17,193 nucleotides of DNA from UBA1738 sp003453455. Its GTDB lineage: Bacteria > Bacillota > Clostridia > UBA1381. A program made the translations under genes and the position numbers. Of this stretch, positions 6,539-15,199 are shown piece after piece. The stretch spans positions 1 through 17,193 of the forward strand of contig CAMOOX010000028.1 in NCBI GenBank assembly GCA_946621875.1, read 5' to 3'. The notes under the pieces were generated by a model. The model was not told the origin of the DNA. It ran no database searches and worked only from the letters and a program-made list of their open reading frames with translations. Within the stretch, counting starts at the first letter, position 1; each line of letters opens with the position of its first letter.

Positions 6539-8542
6539 ATGAAGAAACGCTTAGTAAACAATTCTTTGCGCCACGGAATAATTTTTGCCGACTTAATTCT
6601 GCTTATCATGTCGGTTTACAGTATTATAAATGGCGATTTTAACAGCTCTCTGATTTTTGCGGTGTCTTTTTGTATTCTCGTTATATATACTTTTATCGTT
6701 ATCAAAAAAAGCCGCTCCGACTTCTCAAAATATGTAAAAATGATTACAGAAGAACGCGAAGGAATGTCAGGAGATGCTATAAGCAAATTCCCACTTCCTA
6801 TGGCTGTTTTACAAATTAACGGTCAGATTTCGTGGTTTAATGACCTGTTTTCTGAAATGGTTGGCACAGGAGAACTTTATAATGTTATAATAGGCGAAAT
6901 TATGCCTGAACTCAGGTGGTCGGAAATTTTAAAATCCACGGGCAGCATATACACATATGCAAGCTACAAAGGTCATAAGTATAATGTCGTTGGTGACATT
7001 ATAAAAAGCAGTATTTCAACCCCCGAAAAACCTGATTTGACTGTTTTGCTCTATTTTATAGACAAGACAGAAACTGAAAATCTCCGGAAACGATATGAAA
7101 ACGAGAAAACCGATATTGCCATAATAAATATAGACAATTATGATGAGATTTTTCAAAAAATGGACGATGCAGAAGCTCAGCAGACGATGTCTAAAATCAA
7201 TAAATACCTGATTGCCTGGGTATCGGAAAGCAAGGGTGTTCTGAAAAAAACAGAACGCGACAGGTACCTTATTCTTTTTGAACATCAATATCTTAAAGAC
7301 TATATACAGAAAAAATTTGACATATTAGAGCGTGTAAGAAGCCTTGGCGAATCCATAAAGCTCCCTGTAACGATAAGTATCGGTGTGGGAGTTAGCGGAA
7401 CGCTGCTCGAAAATAATGCATATGCGCGCGCCGCAATTGATATGGCGCTCGGACGTGGCGGCGACCAGGCGGCAATAAAAGATTCCTCTCAGTACAGCTT
7501 TTTTGGCGGTATTGCGAAGGATTATGAGAAAAGCACCCGTGTTAAGACCCGTGCATTTTCGGTTGCTCTGCGTGATTTCATACTTAATTCCGACAAAGTA
7601 ATTTTTATGGGACATCAAGGACTTGACTATGACGCTTTTGGCGCCGCACTCGGATTACAGCGCGCAGTCCGCGTCCTTGACAAGGTTCCGTATATTATTG
7701 TGGACCACTCCCCCGCTATAAAGCCCTTAAAAGACGAGGCGGAAAAAATAGAAGAGTATGTGGGACTTATGATTTCACCCGAAGAGGCAGCAGGTATTAT
7801 AACGATGAATACTCTTTTAGTAATTTTAGATACTCACCGCCCCTCTATGCTGCCCAATGCAGACCTTTTGAATAAAACCACGAAGGTTGTACTGATAGAC
7901 CACCACAGAAGAAGCACCGACTTCATATCAAGCACATCGCTTATTTACCACGAGCCATATGCTTCCTCTTCCTGCGAAATGGCAACGGAAATCCTGCAAT
8001 ACATTGACAGTGACAAAAAACTCACTCCGTTTGAAGCAAAGGCACTCTATGTAGGCATACTTATGGATACGAAGAATTTTACAGTAAAAACCGGCGTCAG
8101 AACTTTTGAGTCTGCATCATACCTTCGTAGGTATGGACTTAATACCTCAGAGGTGCGAAAGCTTTTCAACACGGATAAAGACAACTATGCACGCAGGGCA
8201 CATATTGTCGAAAATTCTGTTTCTGTATGTGATAATATGCTTGTTTCAGTCTGCCGTGAGAATTATCCCAATATGCGTGTGATATCGTCACAGGCTGCCG
8301 ATGAAATGCTGAATATCAGCGGTATTTCAGGCGCATTTGTGCTATACAAGTCAGAGGGAGATATTTGCCTTTCGGCACGCTCTTTGGGAGATGTAAATGT
8401 TCAGATAATTGCCGAAAAATTAGGCGGCGGAGGTCATGCCACCGTTGCAGGCGCACAGCTTAAAACCAAGGATTTTGACGAGGCATTCACTCTCTTAGAG
8501 AACGCCATTACAGAGTATATAAAGGAAAACGGAAAGGATTGA
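6539..8542 (+). CDS. gdpP: Cyclic di-AMP phosphodiesterase GdpP
   Basis: GdpP is a membrane-anchored enzyme that breaks down the second messenger c-di-AMP, which controls potassium balance, osmotic stress and wall integrity in Firmicutes. The 667 residues follow the family order: two transmembrane helices (about 13-30 and 36-55), a PAS domain (about 75-170), a degenerate GGDEF domain (about 170-310), then DHH and DHHA1 catalytic domains. Metal-binding residues are visible at H359, D363 and D365, and in the D454-H455-H456 motif. GGGGH (629-633) marks DHHA1. The GGDEF-like domain has lost the GGDEF sequence, as expected for this family, so it should not make c-di-GMP. ATG at 6539 has an AAGGAGA site. 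The rplI gene follows after 4 bases, an arrangement conserved in Firmicutes. Confidence 0.96.
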   Translation: MKKRLVNNSLRHGIIFADLILLIMSVYSIINGDFNSSLIFAVSFCILVIYTFIVIKKSRSDFSKYVKMITEEREGMSGDAISKFPLPMAVLQINGQISWFNDLFSEMVGTGELYNVIIGEIMPELRWSEILKSTGSIYTYASYKGHKYNVVGDIIKSSISTPEKPDLTVLLYFIDKTETENLRKRYENEKTDIAIINIDNYDEIFQKMDDAEAQQTMSKINKYLIAWVSESKGVLKKTERDRYLILFEHQYLKDYIQKKFDILERVRSLGESIKLPVTISIGVGVSGTLLENNAYARAAIDMALGRGGDQAAIKDSSQYSFFGGIAKDYEKSTRVKTRAFSVALRDFILNSDKVIFMGHQGLDYDAFGAALGLQRAVRVLDKVPYIIVDHSPAIKPLKDEAEKIEEYVGLMISPEEAAGIITMNTLLVILDTHRPSMLPNADLLNKTTKVVLIDHHRRSTDFISSTSLIYHEPYASSSCEMATEILQYIDSDKKLTPFEAKALYVGILMDTKNFTVKTGVRTFESASYLRRYGLNTSEVRKLFNTDKDNYARRAHIVENSVSVCDNMLVSVCRENYPNMRVISSQAADEMLNISGISGAFVLYKSEGDICLSARSLGDVNVQIIAEKLGGGGHATVAGAQLKTKDFDEAFTLLENAITEYIKENGKD

Positions 8543-8546
8543 TATT

Positions 8547-8993
8547 ATGAAAGTTATTTTAAATCAAGACATCAAGGGACAGGGAAAAAAGGGACAGCTT
8601 GTTGAGGTATCCGACGGATATGCAAGGAATTATCTGCTCCCCAAAAAGCTTGCAAGTGAGGCAAATAACGCTAATATAAATATTTTAAACGGCAAAAACG
8701 AGTCCGAGGCATACAGAAAACAAGTAGCTTTGGAAGAAGCAACTGCACAAAAGGAGAAAATGGAAAAAATCGAGGTTCGGCTAAGTGCAAAAGCCGGCGA
8801 AAACGGCAAGCTTTTCGGCTCTATCACCTCAAAAGATGTTTCAGAGGCTCTTACTATGCAGCACCACATAAAAATTGATAAGAAAAAATTCGTTATGCCT
8901 GATGGCATTAAGGTTTTAGGCACTACCAATGTTGAAGTTAAAATTCACCCGGGAGTTGTCGGAAACCTGAAAGTTACAGTTACACAGCAATAA
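8547..8993 (+). CDS. rplI: 50S ribosomal protein L9
   Basis: L9 binds 23S rRNA near the base of the L1 stalk and helps keep the reading frame. The 148-residue length is normal. The N-terminal domain has the signature MKVILNQDIKGQGKKGQLVE, then VSDGYARNYLLPKKLA, which contains the conserved NYL(I)P segment. A long charged helix linker rich in Glu and Lys follows, and the C-terminal RNA-binding domain has GKLFGS and the I-H-PG-V ending. The gap to gdpP is 4 bases, and dnaB follows after 11. Confidence 0.98.
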   Translation: MKVILNQDIKGQGKKGQLVEVSDGYARNYLLPKKLASEANNANINILNGKNESEAYRKQVALEEATAQKEKMEKIEVRLSAKAGENGKLFGSITSKDVSEALTMQHHIKIDKKKFVMPDGIKVLGTTNVEVKIHPGVVGNLKVTVTQQ

Positions 8994-9004
8994 AAGGAGA
9001 TACT

Positions 9005-10381
9005 ATGGCAAATACTAATGATATGCGTGATTTTGAGCTTCCTAATAATCCGGAAGCTGAAAAAGCCGTGATAGGTTGTATATTGCAAGACAAAAAGTCG
9101 CTTGTGACAGCAATAGAGCTGCTTTCACATACAGATTTTTATTATGATGCAAACCGAGAAATTTTTAAGGTAGTATCGGAGCTGTTTAATGAAAACTCAC
9201 CCGTTGACATAGTCACTGTCAGCGACAGGCTTACAAGATATGATAAGCTTGATGCCGTTGGCGGTATATCTTATCTCACGGCTATTGCCACAAGCATTTC
9301 AACTACTGAAAATGTTGAGTATTATGCGCGCATAATACAGGAAAAATCACTCCTCCGCGACCTTGCAAATGCAGCAGGCGAAATAAAAGCACTCTCTACC
9401 GGTCAAGACGGCAAGGCCTCACAGCTTTTGTCGCGCGCAGAGCAGTTGGTGCTTGACATTTCCGCAAACCGCGAACAGAAGGAAATCTCTCCTATAAAGG
9501 ATATTATCATGTCCACATATGAGGAGATGGTCGAAAACTCAAAAAATCCTGATAAACTCTCGGGAGTTGACACAGGCTTTCACGAACTGAATTACAGAAC
9601 AGGCGGATTCCGAGGCGGTGAGCTTATACTTGTCGCAGGGCGTCCGGGTATGGGTAAATCAAGCTTTGCTGTGAATATCGCAGAAACTGTTGCAATAACT
9701 AACAAAAAGCCTGTTGCCATATTTAATCTTGAAATGCCGAAATCTATGATTGTCAGGCGTATTTTATGTTCACAGGCGTATATAGATTCACAAAAAATTC
9801 TTTCAGGTAAATTTGAGGGCGAGGATTGGGCAAGGCTTGGCAATGTGCTTGATAAAATCGCCGCCGCTCCTCTTTATATTGACGATTCTTCAAATATTAC
9901 CGTTTCGGAAATACACGCAAAATGCCAGCGAATCAAGCAGGTTCATGGGCTTTCTATGGTGATAATAGATTATTTGCAACTTATGCGTGACGATGCACAC
10001 ACAGAATCCCGTCAGGTTGAAATATCTGCGATTTCACGCGCATTGAAGATTATGTCAAAAGAGCTTGATGTTCCTGTAATTGCACTTTCACAGCTCTCCC
10101 GTGCAAACGAGGCAAGAAAGGATAAGCGCCCGATGCTGTCAGATATACGCGAATCAGGCGCTATTGAGCAGGACGCGGATATGGTAATTTTCATATATCG
10201 TGATGACTATTATAATCCTGATACAACAGATAAGAACATTGCCGAAATAAACATCGCAAAGCACCGAACAGGCGAAGTAGGCACTTTTAAGCTGAGTTGG
10301 CTTGGCAAATATACAAAATTTGTCAATATTGAATATAGCGCACAGGATACCGCAGCAAATAGCGGAAGGAATGAGCAGTAA
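9005..10381 (+). CDS. dnaB: Replicative DNA helicase DnaB family
   Basis: This hexameric helicase unwinds DNA ahead of the replication fork; the same protein is called DnaC in Bacillus subtilis. The 458 residues contain the N-terminal primase-binding domain starting at LPNNPEAEKAVIGCILQD, a linker, and a C-terminal RecA-like domain. The P-loop is GRPGMGKSS (212-220), and Walker B is IIDYLQLM with D322. SRALKIMSKELDVPVIALSQLSR and the SGAIEQDAD region, which carries the arginine-finger neighbourhood, are typical. ATG at 9005 has a strong AAAGGAGA site. No intein is present. The stop codon directly abuts the tilS start codon with no spacer. Confidence 0.97.
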   Translation: MANTNDMRDFELPNNPEAEKAVIGCILQDKKSLVTAIELLSHTDFYYDANREIFKVVSELFNENSPVDIVTVSDRLTRYDKLDAVGGISYLTAIATSISTTENVEYYARIIQEKSLLRDLANAAGEIKALSTGQDGKASQLLSRAEQLVLDISANREQKEISPIKDIIMSTYEEMVENSKNPDKLSGVDTGFHELNYRTGGFRGGELILVAGRPGMGKSSFAVNIAETVAITNKKPVAIFNLEMPKSMIVRRILCSQAYIDSQKILSGKFEGEDWARLGNVLDKIAAAPLYIDDSSNITVSEIHAKCQRIKQVHGLSMVIIDYLQLMRDDAHTESRQVEISAISRALKIMSKELDVPVIALSQLSRANEARKDKRPMLSDIRESGAIEQDADMVIFIYRDDYYNPDTTDKNIAEINIAKHRTGEVGTFKLSWLGKYTKFVNIEYSAQDTAANSGRNEQ

Positions 10382-11689
10382 ATGAGTATTTCTCATACTT
10401 TTTTAGATACCGTAAAAAAACACAATATGATAGAAGAAGGCGACCGCATTTTAGTTGCTCTTTCGGGCGGTGCTGACTCTGTTGCACTTCTTCGCTTACT
10501 TCTTGAAATATCAGAAAAATACCGTTTTACCGTAGGCGCAGCACATGTAAATCATAGCTTGCGCAACACCGCCGACCGAGATATGCAATTTTGTGAAAGG
10601 CTTTGTAAAAAGCTTGGTGTTCCTCTTGACGTTCTAACGGCAGATGTCGGAAAAGCCGCAAAAGAGCAAGGCATAAGCGAAGAGCTTTGCGCACGCAACA
10701 TAAGATATAACTTTTTTAAAAGCCTCGGTTATGAGAAGATTGCAACAGCACATAATAAAAATGATAATGCTGAAACCATTCTCTTTAACTTTATGCGCGG
10801 AGCCGGAATAGGAGGTCTTTGCGGAATACCTTATATCAGGGGAAATATAATAAGACCTTTACTTGATATAAAAAAAGCGGATATTACTGAATTTTGCAAA
10901 GCGAGCGGATATAATTTTGTTACTGATGAAACGAATTTTAAGGAGATTTATACAAGAAATAAAATAAGACTTTCATTGATACCAGAAATAGAGCGCACAT
11001 TCAATGAAAATTTCGTGAATGTAGTTACCGCAAATTCCGAACTTTTGTCATACGATTCGGATTTTTTGGATAGTTATGCTAAAAATCTGTATAGCGGTGA
11101 GATTTTATCTTCATACTTAAAGGATATGCACCCTGCTATGCTCATGCGCATTATACAGTTATATTACAAGGAGCGCACAAACAGCACTCAAAATCTATCA
11201 TCTTCCTTTGTAAAAAAGCTGATTTCTCTTTTGAAGGAAAGTAAGACAGGTACAAAAATTGATTTGCCGTGTGGTTTTGAGGCATATATTTCCTACGGAA
11301 AGCTCATTATAGATAAAAAAGAAGAAAATCCATTCTTTGAATATGAAATACTACCTGAGAAACCGCTTTTTATCCCCGAACTCGATAAAATCGTAACCTT
11401 AAAAAAGGATGAAAAGGGCAAAATTTCTCTCCCCGATACTTCGGGACTTACTATCCGTAATAAGCGCAACGGTGATATATTCTTCCCCACAGGTATGAAT
11501 GGAAAAAAAGCGCTTTCCGATTACTTTACAGATAGAAAAATACCAAAAAAACAGCGTTTTAGAATACCTATTCTTACAAAGGGCGGAGAAATTGTATCAA
11601 TTTTGGGATATCGGGACGACAGGCGTTTTACCGGTACATTCCCCACCCTTTATTCCATTACAGTAAAGGAGGCAGACAATGCAGAATAA
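10382..11689 (+). CDS. tilS: tRNA(Ile)-lysidine synthetase TilS
   Basis: TilS attaches lysine to cytidine 34 of tRNA-Ile with anticodon CAU, so that it reads AUA and is charged with isoleucine instead of methionine. The 435-residue protein has the N-terminal PP-loop ATP-binding domain with SGGADS near residues 29-34, AHVNHSLR, and ATAHNKNDNAET, which is the usual ATAHHxxDxxET region with Asn in place of one His. RNKIRLSLIPEIE follows the catalytic domain. The C-terminal TilS domain is visible from IRNKRNGDIFFPTG through KKALSDYFTDRKIPKKQR. The start directly abuts the dnaB stop; a GGAAGG about 10 bases before it can serve as ribosome binding site. Its end overlaps ftsH by 11 bases. The hpt gene often found between tilS and ftsH is absent. 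Confidence 0.96.
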   Translation: MSISHTFLDTVKKHNMIEEGDRILVALSGGADSVALLRLLLEISEKYRFTVGAAHVNHSLRNTADRDMQFCERLCKKLGVPLDVLTADVGKAAKEQGISEELCARNIRYNFFKSLGYEKIATAHNKNDNAETILFNFMRGAGIGGLCGIPYIRGNIIRPLLDIKKADITEFCKASGYNFVTDETNFKEIYTRNKIRLSLIPEIERTFNENFVNVVTANSELLSYDSDFLDSYAKNLYSGEILSSYLKDMHPAMLMRIIQLYYKERTNSTQNLSSSFVKKLISLLKESKTGTKIDLPCGFEAYISYGKLIIDKKEENPFFEYEILPEKPLFIPELDKIVTLKKDEKGKISLPDTSGLTIRNKRNGDIFFPTGMNGKKALSDYFTDRKIPKKQRFRIPILTKGGEIVSILGYRDDRRFTGTFPTLYSITVKEADNAE

Positions 11690-13499
11690 AAACAAAGGAA
11701 TGTTAGGCTGGCTGCTTGTAATAATTCTTGTTTTTTCACTTTGGTCAGCATTTAGCGAATTTGCAGGTAATATTACAAAAACAGACTATTCTTCACTAAT
11801 AAGGCATATTAAAGACGGCTCAATAACGGAACTTTATATAAACTCCACCACCGCACGGGCAAGAATCGGCGATAAGGTTATAACCTGCGAAATACCCTCT
11901 GTTGAGGTGCTTAGGCAGGATGCAGGCGATGATTTGATTAAATTGGTAGAAAGCGGCAAGCTTTCCTACCAGATAGCTGAAAAAAGGATTTCCTGGACAG
12001 ATTATCTTATACCCATTTCTTCAATCCTTATGCTTGTCCTTTTTGCTCTTTTCATATTTGGTCAGGGCGGTGGAAAAGGCGGAGTTGCAAACTTCACAAA
12101 GAGCCGCGCAAGGCTAAACACAGATTCACAAAAGAGTGTAAAATTTGCAGATGTTGCAGGAGCAGATGAGGAAAAGCAAGAGCTTATTGAACTTGTGGAA
12201 TTTCTGAAAAATCCGCAAAAATTCATAGCATTAGGCGCAAGAATCCCCAAAGGCGTGCTTTTGGTAGGACCTCCGGGAACAGGAAAAACACTCTTAGCCC
12301 GTGCCGTTGCAGGCGAGGCAGGCGTCCCCTTCTTCTCCATTTCAGGTTCTGATTTTGTTGAACTCTATGTCGGCGTCGGTGCTTCAAGAGTTCGTGATAT
12401 GTTCCAGCAAGCAAAAAAATCCCGCCCCTGCATTATATTTATAGATGAAATTGATGCCGTAGGCAGACAGCGAGGCGCAGGTATGGGCGGCGGTCATGAC
12501 GAGAGAGAACAAACGCTTAATCAGCTTTTAGTTGAAATGGACGGCTTTGGTGTAAATGAAGGCATTATCATTATGGCAGCCACAAACCGCCCCGATATAT
12601 TAGACGGAGCACTTTTGCGTCCCGGAAGATTTGACAGACAGATAGTTGTTGGAAGGCCCGACTTAAAAGGGCGTGAGGAAATCCTTAAAATCCACGCTAA
12701 AAACAAGACGCTTTCAAAAGATGTTGACCTCAAAAAAATAGCAAGAGCTACCGTCGGATATACAGGTGCAGACCTCGAAAACCTTATGAATGAAGCGGCA
12801 ATTTTCGCAGCACGAAGGGGCAAAACAGAAATTGATGAAAAGGATATTGACGACGCAAACATCAAGGTAATGATGGGACCTCAGAAAAAATCACAGCTTG
12901 TATCCGAAAAAGAAAAGCGCTTAACCGCATACCATGAAGCAGGTCACGCAGTTTTGACAAAGCTTGTGTCAAGCCGTGATACCGTACGCCAGATTTCAAT
13001 TATTCCCCGTGGAACAGCAGGCGGATATACAATGCACATTCCCGAAGAGGACAGTATGTACTATGGCAAAAAAGATATTTTGAATGACATAGTAATACTT
13101 CTTGGCGGAAGAGTTGCAGAAGAACTTACTATGGACGATATTTCAACAGGTGCCTCCTCTGACTTAAAGCGTGCCACCTCCCTTGCGCATGAGATGGTCG
13201 CAAAATACGGTATGAGCGAGAAAATCGGTCCTATTTGCTATGATAGCAACGAAGAGGTATTTTTAGGAAGAGATTACGGGCATTCAAAACAGTATTCCGA
13301 AATGATTGCCGCACAAATAGACAAGGAAGTTGAAACCCTTTTAAACTCACAGTATGAAAGGGCAAAAAAACTGCTTTCGGAAAATATGAATAAACTTAAA
13401 AATGTAGCGGAAGCTTTGCTTTCCAATGAAGTCTTGGACGAAGCAGAGTTTTTAAAATATTACAATAAAGGAGATTTTGAAAATGAAACAAGTAACTAA
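11679..13499 (+). CDS. ftsH: ATP-dependent zinc metalloprotease FtsH
   Basis: FtsH is a hexameric membrane protease that extracts and degrades damaged or unassembled membrane proteins and some regulators. The 606 residues have two transmembrane helices (about 8-22 and 108-128) around an extracellular segment. The AAA domain has Walker A GPPGTGKT (197-204), Walker B with D256-E257, and the second region of homology around ATNRPDILDGALLRPGRFDRQ. The zinc protease domain has HEAGH (419-423), and D495 in SDLKRAT is the third zinc ligand. The C terminus is short and ends in an acidic tail. ATG at 11679 has an AAAGGAGG site and overlaps tilS by 11 bases. The stop lies within the start of the next gene, which overlaps by 17 bases. 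Confidence 0.97.
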   Translation: MQNKNKGMLGWLLVIILVFSLWSAFSEFAGNITKTDYSSLIRHIKDGSITELYINSTTARARIGDKVITCEIPSVEVLRQDAGDDLIKLVESGKLSYQIAEKRISWTDYLIPISSILMLVLFALFIFGQGGGKGGVANFTKSRARLNTDSQKSVKFADVAGADEEKQELIELVEFLKNPQKFIALGARIPKGVLLVGPPGTGKTLLARAVAGEAGVPFFSISGSDFVELYVGVGASRVRDMFQQAKKSRPCIIFIDEIDAVGRQRGAGMGGGHDEREQTLNQLLVEMDGFGVNEGIIIMAATNRPDILDGALLRPGRFDRQIVVGRPDLKGREEILKIHAKNKTLSKDVDLKKIARATVGYTGADLENLMNEAAIFAARRGKTEIDEKDIDDANIKVMMGPQKKSQLVSEKEKRLTAYHEAGHAVLTKLVSSRDTVRQISIIPRGTAGGYTMHIPEEDSMYYGKKDILNDIVILLGGRVAEELTMDDISTGASSDLKRATSLAHEMVAKYGMSEKIGPICYDSNEEVFLGRDYGHSKQYSEMIAAQIDKEVETLLNSQYERAKKLLSENMNKLKNVAEALLSNEVLDEAEFLKYYNKGDFENETSN

Positions 13500-13686
13500 G
13501 GATATGATTATCAGGGATGTATTGGAATTAGATACAGGATGTGCAGACTTTTTATTTGCAATAGGTATGCACTGTTTAGGCTGTCCATCCGCAAGCGGTG
13601 AGACTCTTGAAGAGGCTTGTGCTGTCCATGGAGCAGATGTAGATAAACTTGTATCCGATATTAACGATTATTTAAAAGATAAGTAA
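13483..13686 (+). CDS. DUF1858 domain protein (small, CxxC-like cysteines)
   Basis: This 67-residue protein consists only of a DUF1858 domain, a small helical fold found alone or attached to redox and regulatory proteins in anaerobes. The hallmark segment GMHCLGCPSASGETLEEAC has a CxxC pair and a third Cys, and an additional Cys lies in the preceding TGCADF. Function is unknown; redox or metal binding through the cysteines is a reasonable guess. The start is ATG at 13483, 9 bases after AAAGGAG; a TTG at 13477 lies too close to that site. It overlaps the ftsH end by 17 bases and so is likely co-translated with it. Confidence 0.88.
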   Translation: MKQVTKDMIIRDVLELDTGCADFLFAIGMHCLGCPSASGETLEEACAVHGADVDKLVSDINDYLKDK

Positions 13687-13688
13687 TT

Positions 13689-14933
13689 ATGAACTCATTA
13701 GCACGGCAAATTGCAATTTTGGTAGTATTGGTATTGCTTTCTGCATATTTTTCCGCTACCGAAACCGCATTTTCCTCTCTAAACCGCATTAAACTTAAAA
13801 ATATTGCAAAAAACGGAAACAAGCGCGCCAAAAAAACGCTTAACCTTTGTGAGAAATATGACAAATTACTTTCCGCAATCTTGATCGGAAATAATATTGT
13901 GAATATTCTCTCCACTTCTATCGCAACTGCCCTTTTTGTATTCTATTTTCCACAGAAGGGCGTTGCTTATTCAACAGTCACGATGACGCTTATTGTCCTG
14001 ACTTTTGGAGAAATTCTACCCAAAAGCATAGCAAAGGAAATTCCCGAAAGTTTTGCAATGTTTTCATATCCTATGATTTCGGTTCTGCTTATGCTTTTGA
14101 CACCTATAACATTTGTATTTTCGCTGCTAAAAAAGGCAGTAAAGCAAACTTTCAATATCCGTGCCGACAAAAGGATAACCGACAGCGAGCTTCTGACAAT
14201 AGTTGAAGAGGCAAAAAGCGATGGCTCTATTGATGAAGATGAAGGGCATTTATTAAAAAGTGCTATTGAATTTTACGATTTGGAAGTATCTGACATATTA
14301 ACGCCGCGTGTAGATGTCATTTCCGTCGATATTGAAGCATCAAGTGAGGAAATACGCGAAACTTTCCGCAAAAGCGGCTTTTCGCGTTTGCCCGTCTACC
14401 GTGATACGGTTGACAATATTATTGGCATTATAAATGAAAAGGATTTTTTCTACGATGAAAAAGTCGAAAATATCCTTCTACCTGAAATCAGGGTTTTGGA
14501 AACAATGAAAATTTCGCGCCTTGTTTCGCTCCTGCGTGAAAAAAAACAACACTTAGCTATCGTCACCGATGAATACGGCGGTACGGTGGGTGTTGTAAGT
14601 CTTGAAGATGCTTTGGAGGAGCTTGTCGGTGAGATTTGGGACGAGCATGATTCGATAAAACACGATTTTATCAAAATTTCAGATTATCGCTACCGCATAA
14701 GCGGAAATGCAAATATTGAAAAAATGTTTGAAGTTTTCGGAATAGTGCCAAAAACTGAATTTGACAGCACCTCTGTTTCCGGCTGGATTACCGAGGTTTT
14801 AGGGCATATTCCAAAGAGGGGCGAGCGTTTTCAAACAGAAGGCTTGTTTATAACCGTTTTACGAACAAAGCAAAACAGAGTTTTAGACATTTTAGCCGTT
14901 AAAAATTCTGTTTTAAAATCAACTCCCGAATAA
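13689..14933 (+). CDS. DUF21/CNNM family membrane protein with CBS pair and CorC/HlyC domain
   Basis: This 414-residue protein belongs to the group often named hemolysin C or CorC, now linked to magnesium or cation export and to CNNM transporters. The N-terminal DUF21 membrane domain (about 1-185) has several hydrophobic segments and the conserved SATETAFSSLNRIKLK near the start. Next comes a CBS pair (about 200-325) with DILTPRVDV and GFSRLPVYRDTVDNIIGI, then VTDEYGGTVGVVSLEDALEE, a strong family signature. A C-terminal CorC/HlyC transport-associated domain (about 335-405) follows. The start at 13689 is 2 bases after the previous stop and has no clear ribosome binding site, so it may depend on coupled translation. 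Its last 35 bases overlap a small gene on the other strand. Confidence 0.92.
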   Translation: MNSLARQIAILVVLVLLSAYFSATETAFSSLNRIKLKNIAKNGNKRAKKTLNLCEKYDKLLSAILIGNNIVNILSTSIATALFVFYFPQKGVAYSTVTMTLIVLTFGEILPKSIAKEIPESFAMFSYPMISVLLMLLTPITFVFSLLKKAVKQTFNIRADKRITDSELLTIVEEAKSDGSIDEDEGHLLKSAIEFYDLEVSDILTPRVDVISVDIEASSEEIRETFRKSGFSRLPVYRDTVDNIIGIINEKDFFYDEKVENILLPEIRVLETMKISRLVSLLREKKQHLAIVTDEYGGTVGVVSLEDALEELVGEIWDEHDSIKHDFIKISDYRYRISGNANIEKMFEVFGIVPKTEFDSTSVSGWITEVLGHIPKRGERFQTEGLFITVLRTKQNRVLDILAVKNSVLKSTPE

Positions 14934-15123
14934 GTCTTTTTTCAAGGCGTTTCCATCGCAAAAGACTGTTATATGCCAAATTGCTCATAAAAATGAGGTC
15001 TGTACCCGTTAATGGTATGTCTCTTTCTAATTTTCTGTGCACTTTTTTTTCAAATATAAAGCGGCATATATCGCAGAAATATCCGTATATAAGGACAATA
15101 GCTGAAAGGAAAATGATTTTCAT
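14899..15123 (-). CDS. Small single-pass membrane protein, function unknown
   Basis: I do not recognise this gene. It encodes 74 residues: one hydrophobic N-terminal segment (about 3-19, starting MKIIFLSAIVLIYGYF) followed by a charged, Lys- and Arg-rich tail. By the positive-inside rule the tail should be cytoplasmic. The start ATG at 15123 has an excellent AGAGGTGA site 5 bases upstream; a longer in-frame reading to 15228 lacks such a site. It is convergent with the DUF21/CBS gene and overlaps its end by 35 bases. It lies back to back with rodA, and a weak promoter-like pair (TTGTAT 15205-15210, CATATT 15182-15187, 17-base spacer) sits upstream. Coding status rests on the ribosome binding site, intact frame and membrane pattern, not on recognised homology. 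Confidence 0.6.
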   Translation of the reverse strand: MKIIFLSAIVLIYGYFCDICRFIFEKKVHRKLERDIPLTGTDLIFMSNLAYNSLLRWKRLEKRLIRELILKQNF

Positions 15124-15199
15124 ATATTCACCTCTTTTTAGCAGTATTTGCAAATTAACTTTTTTTATGTAAATTATTAAAAATATGGAGGTGCGGCAC

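Noticed and set aside
14933..14967. Terminator after the DUF21/CBS gene
   Set aside because: AGTCTTTT and AAAAGACT form an inverted repeat starting at the stop codon, but no T-run follows and it lies inside the small minus-strand gene. It may still affect the end of the message.
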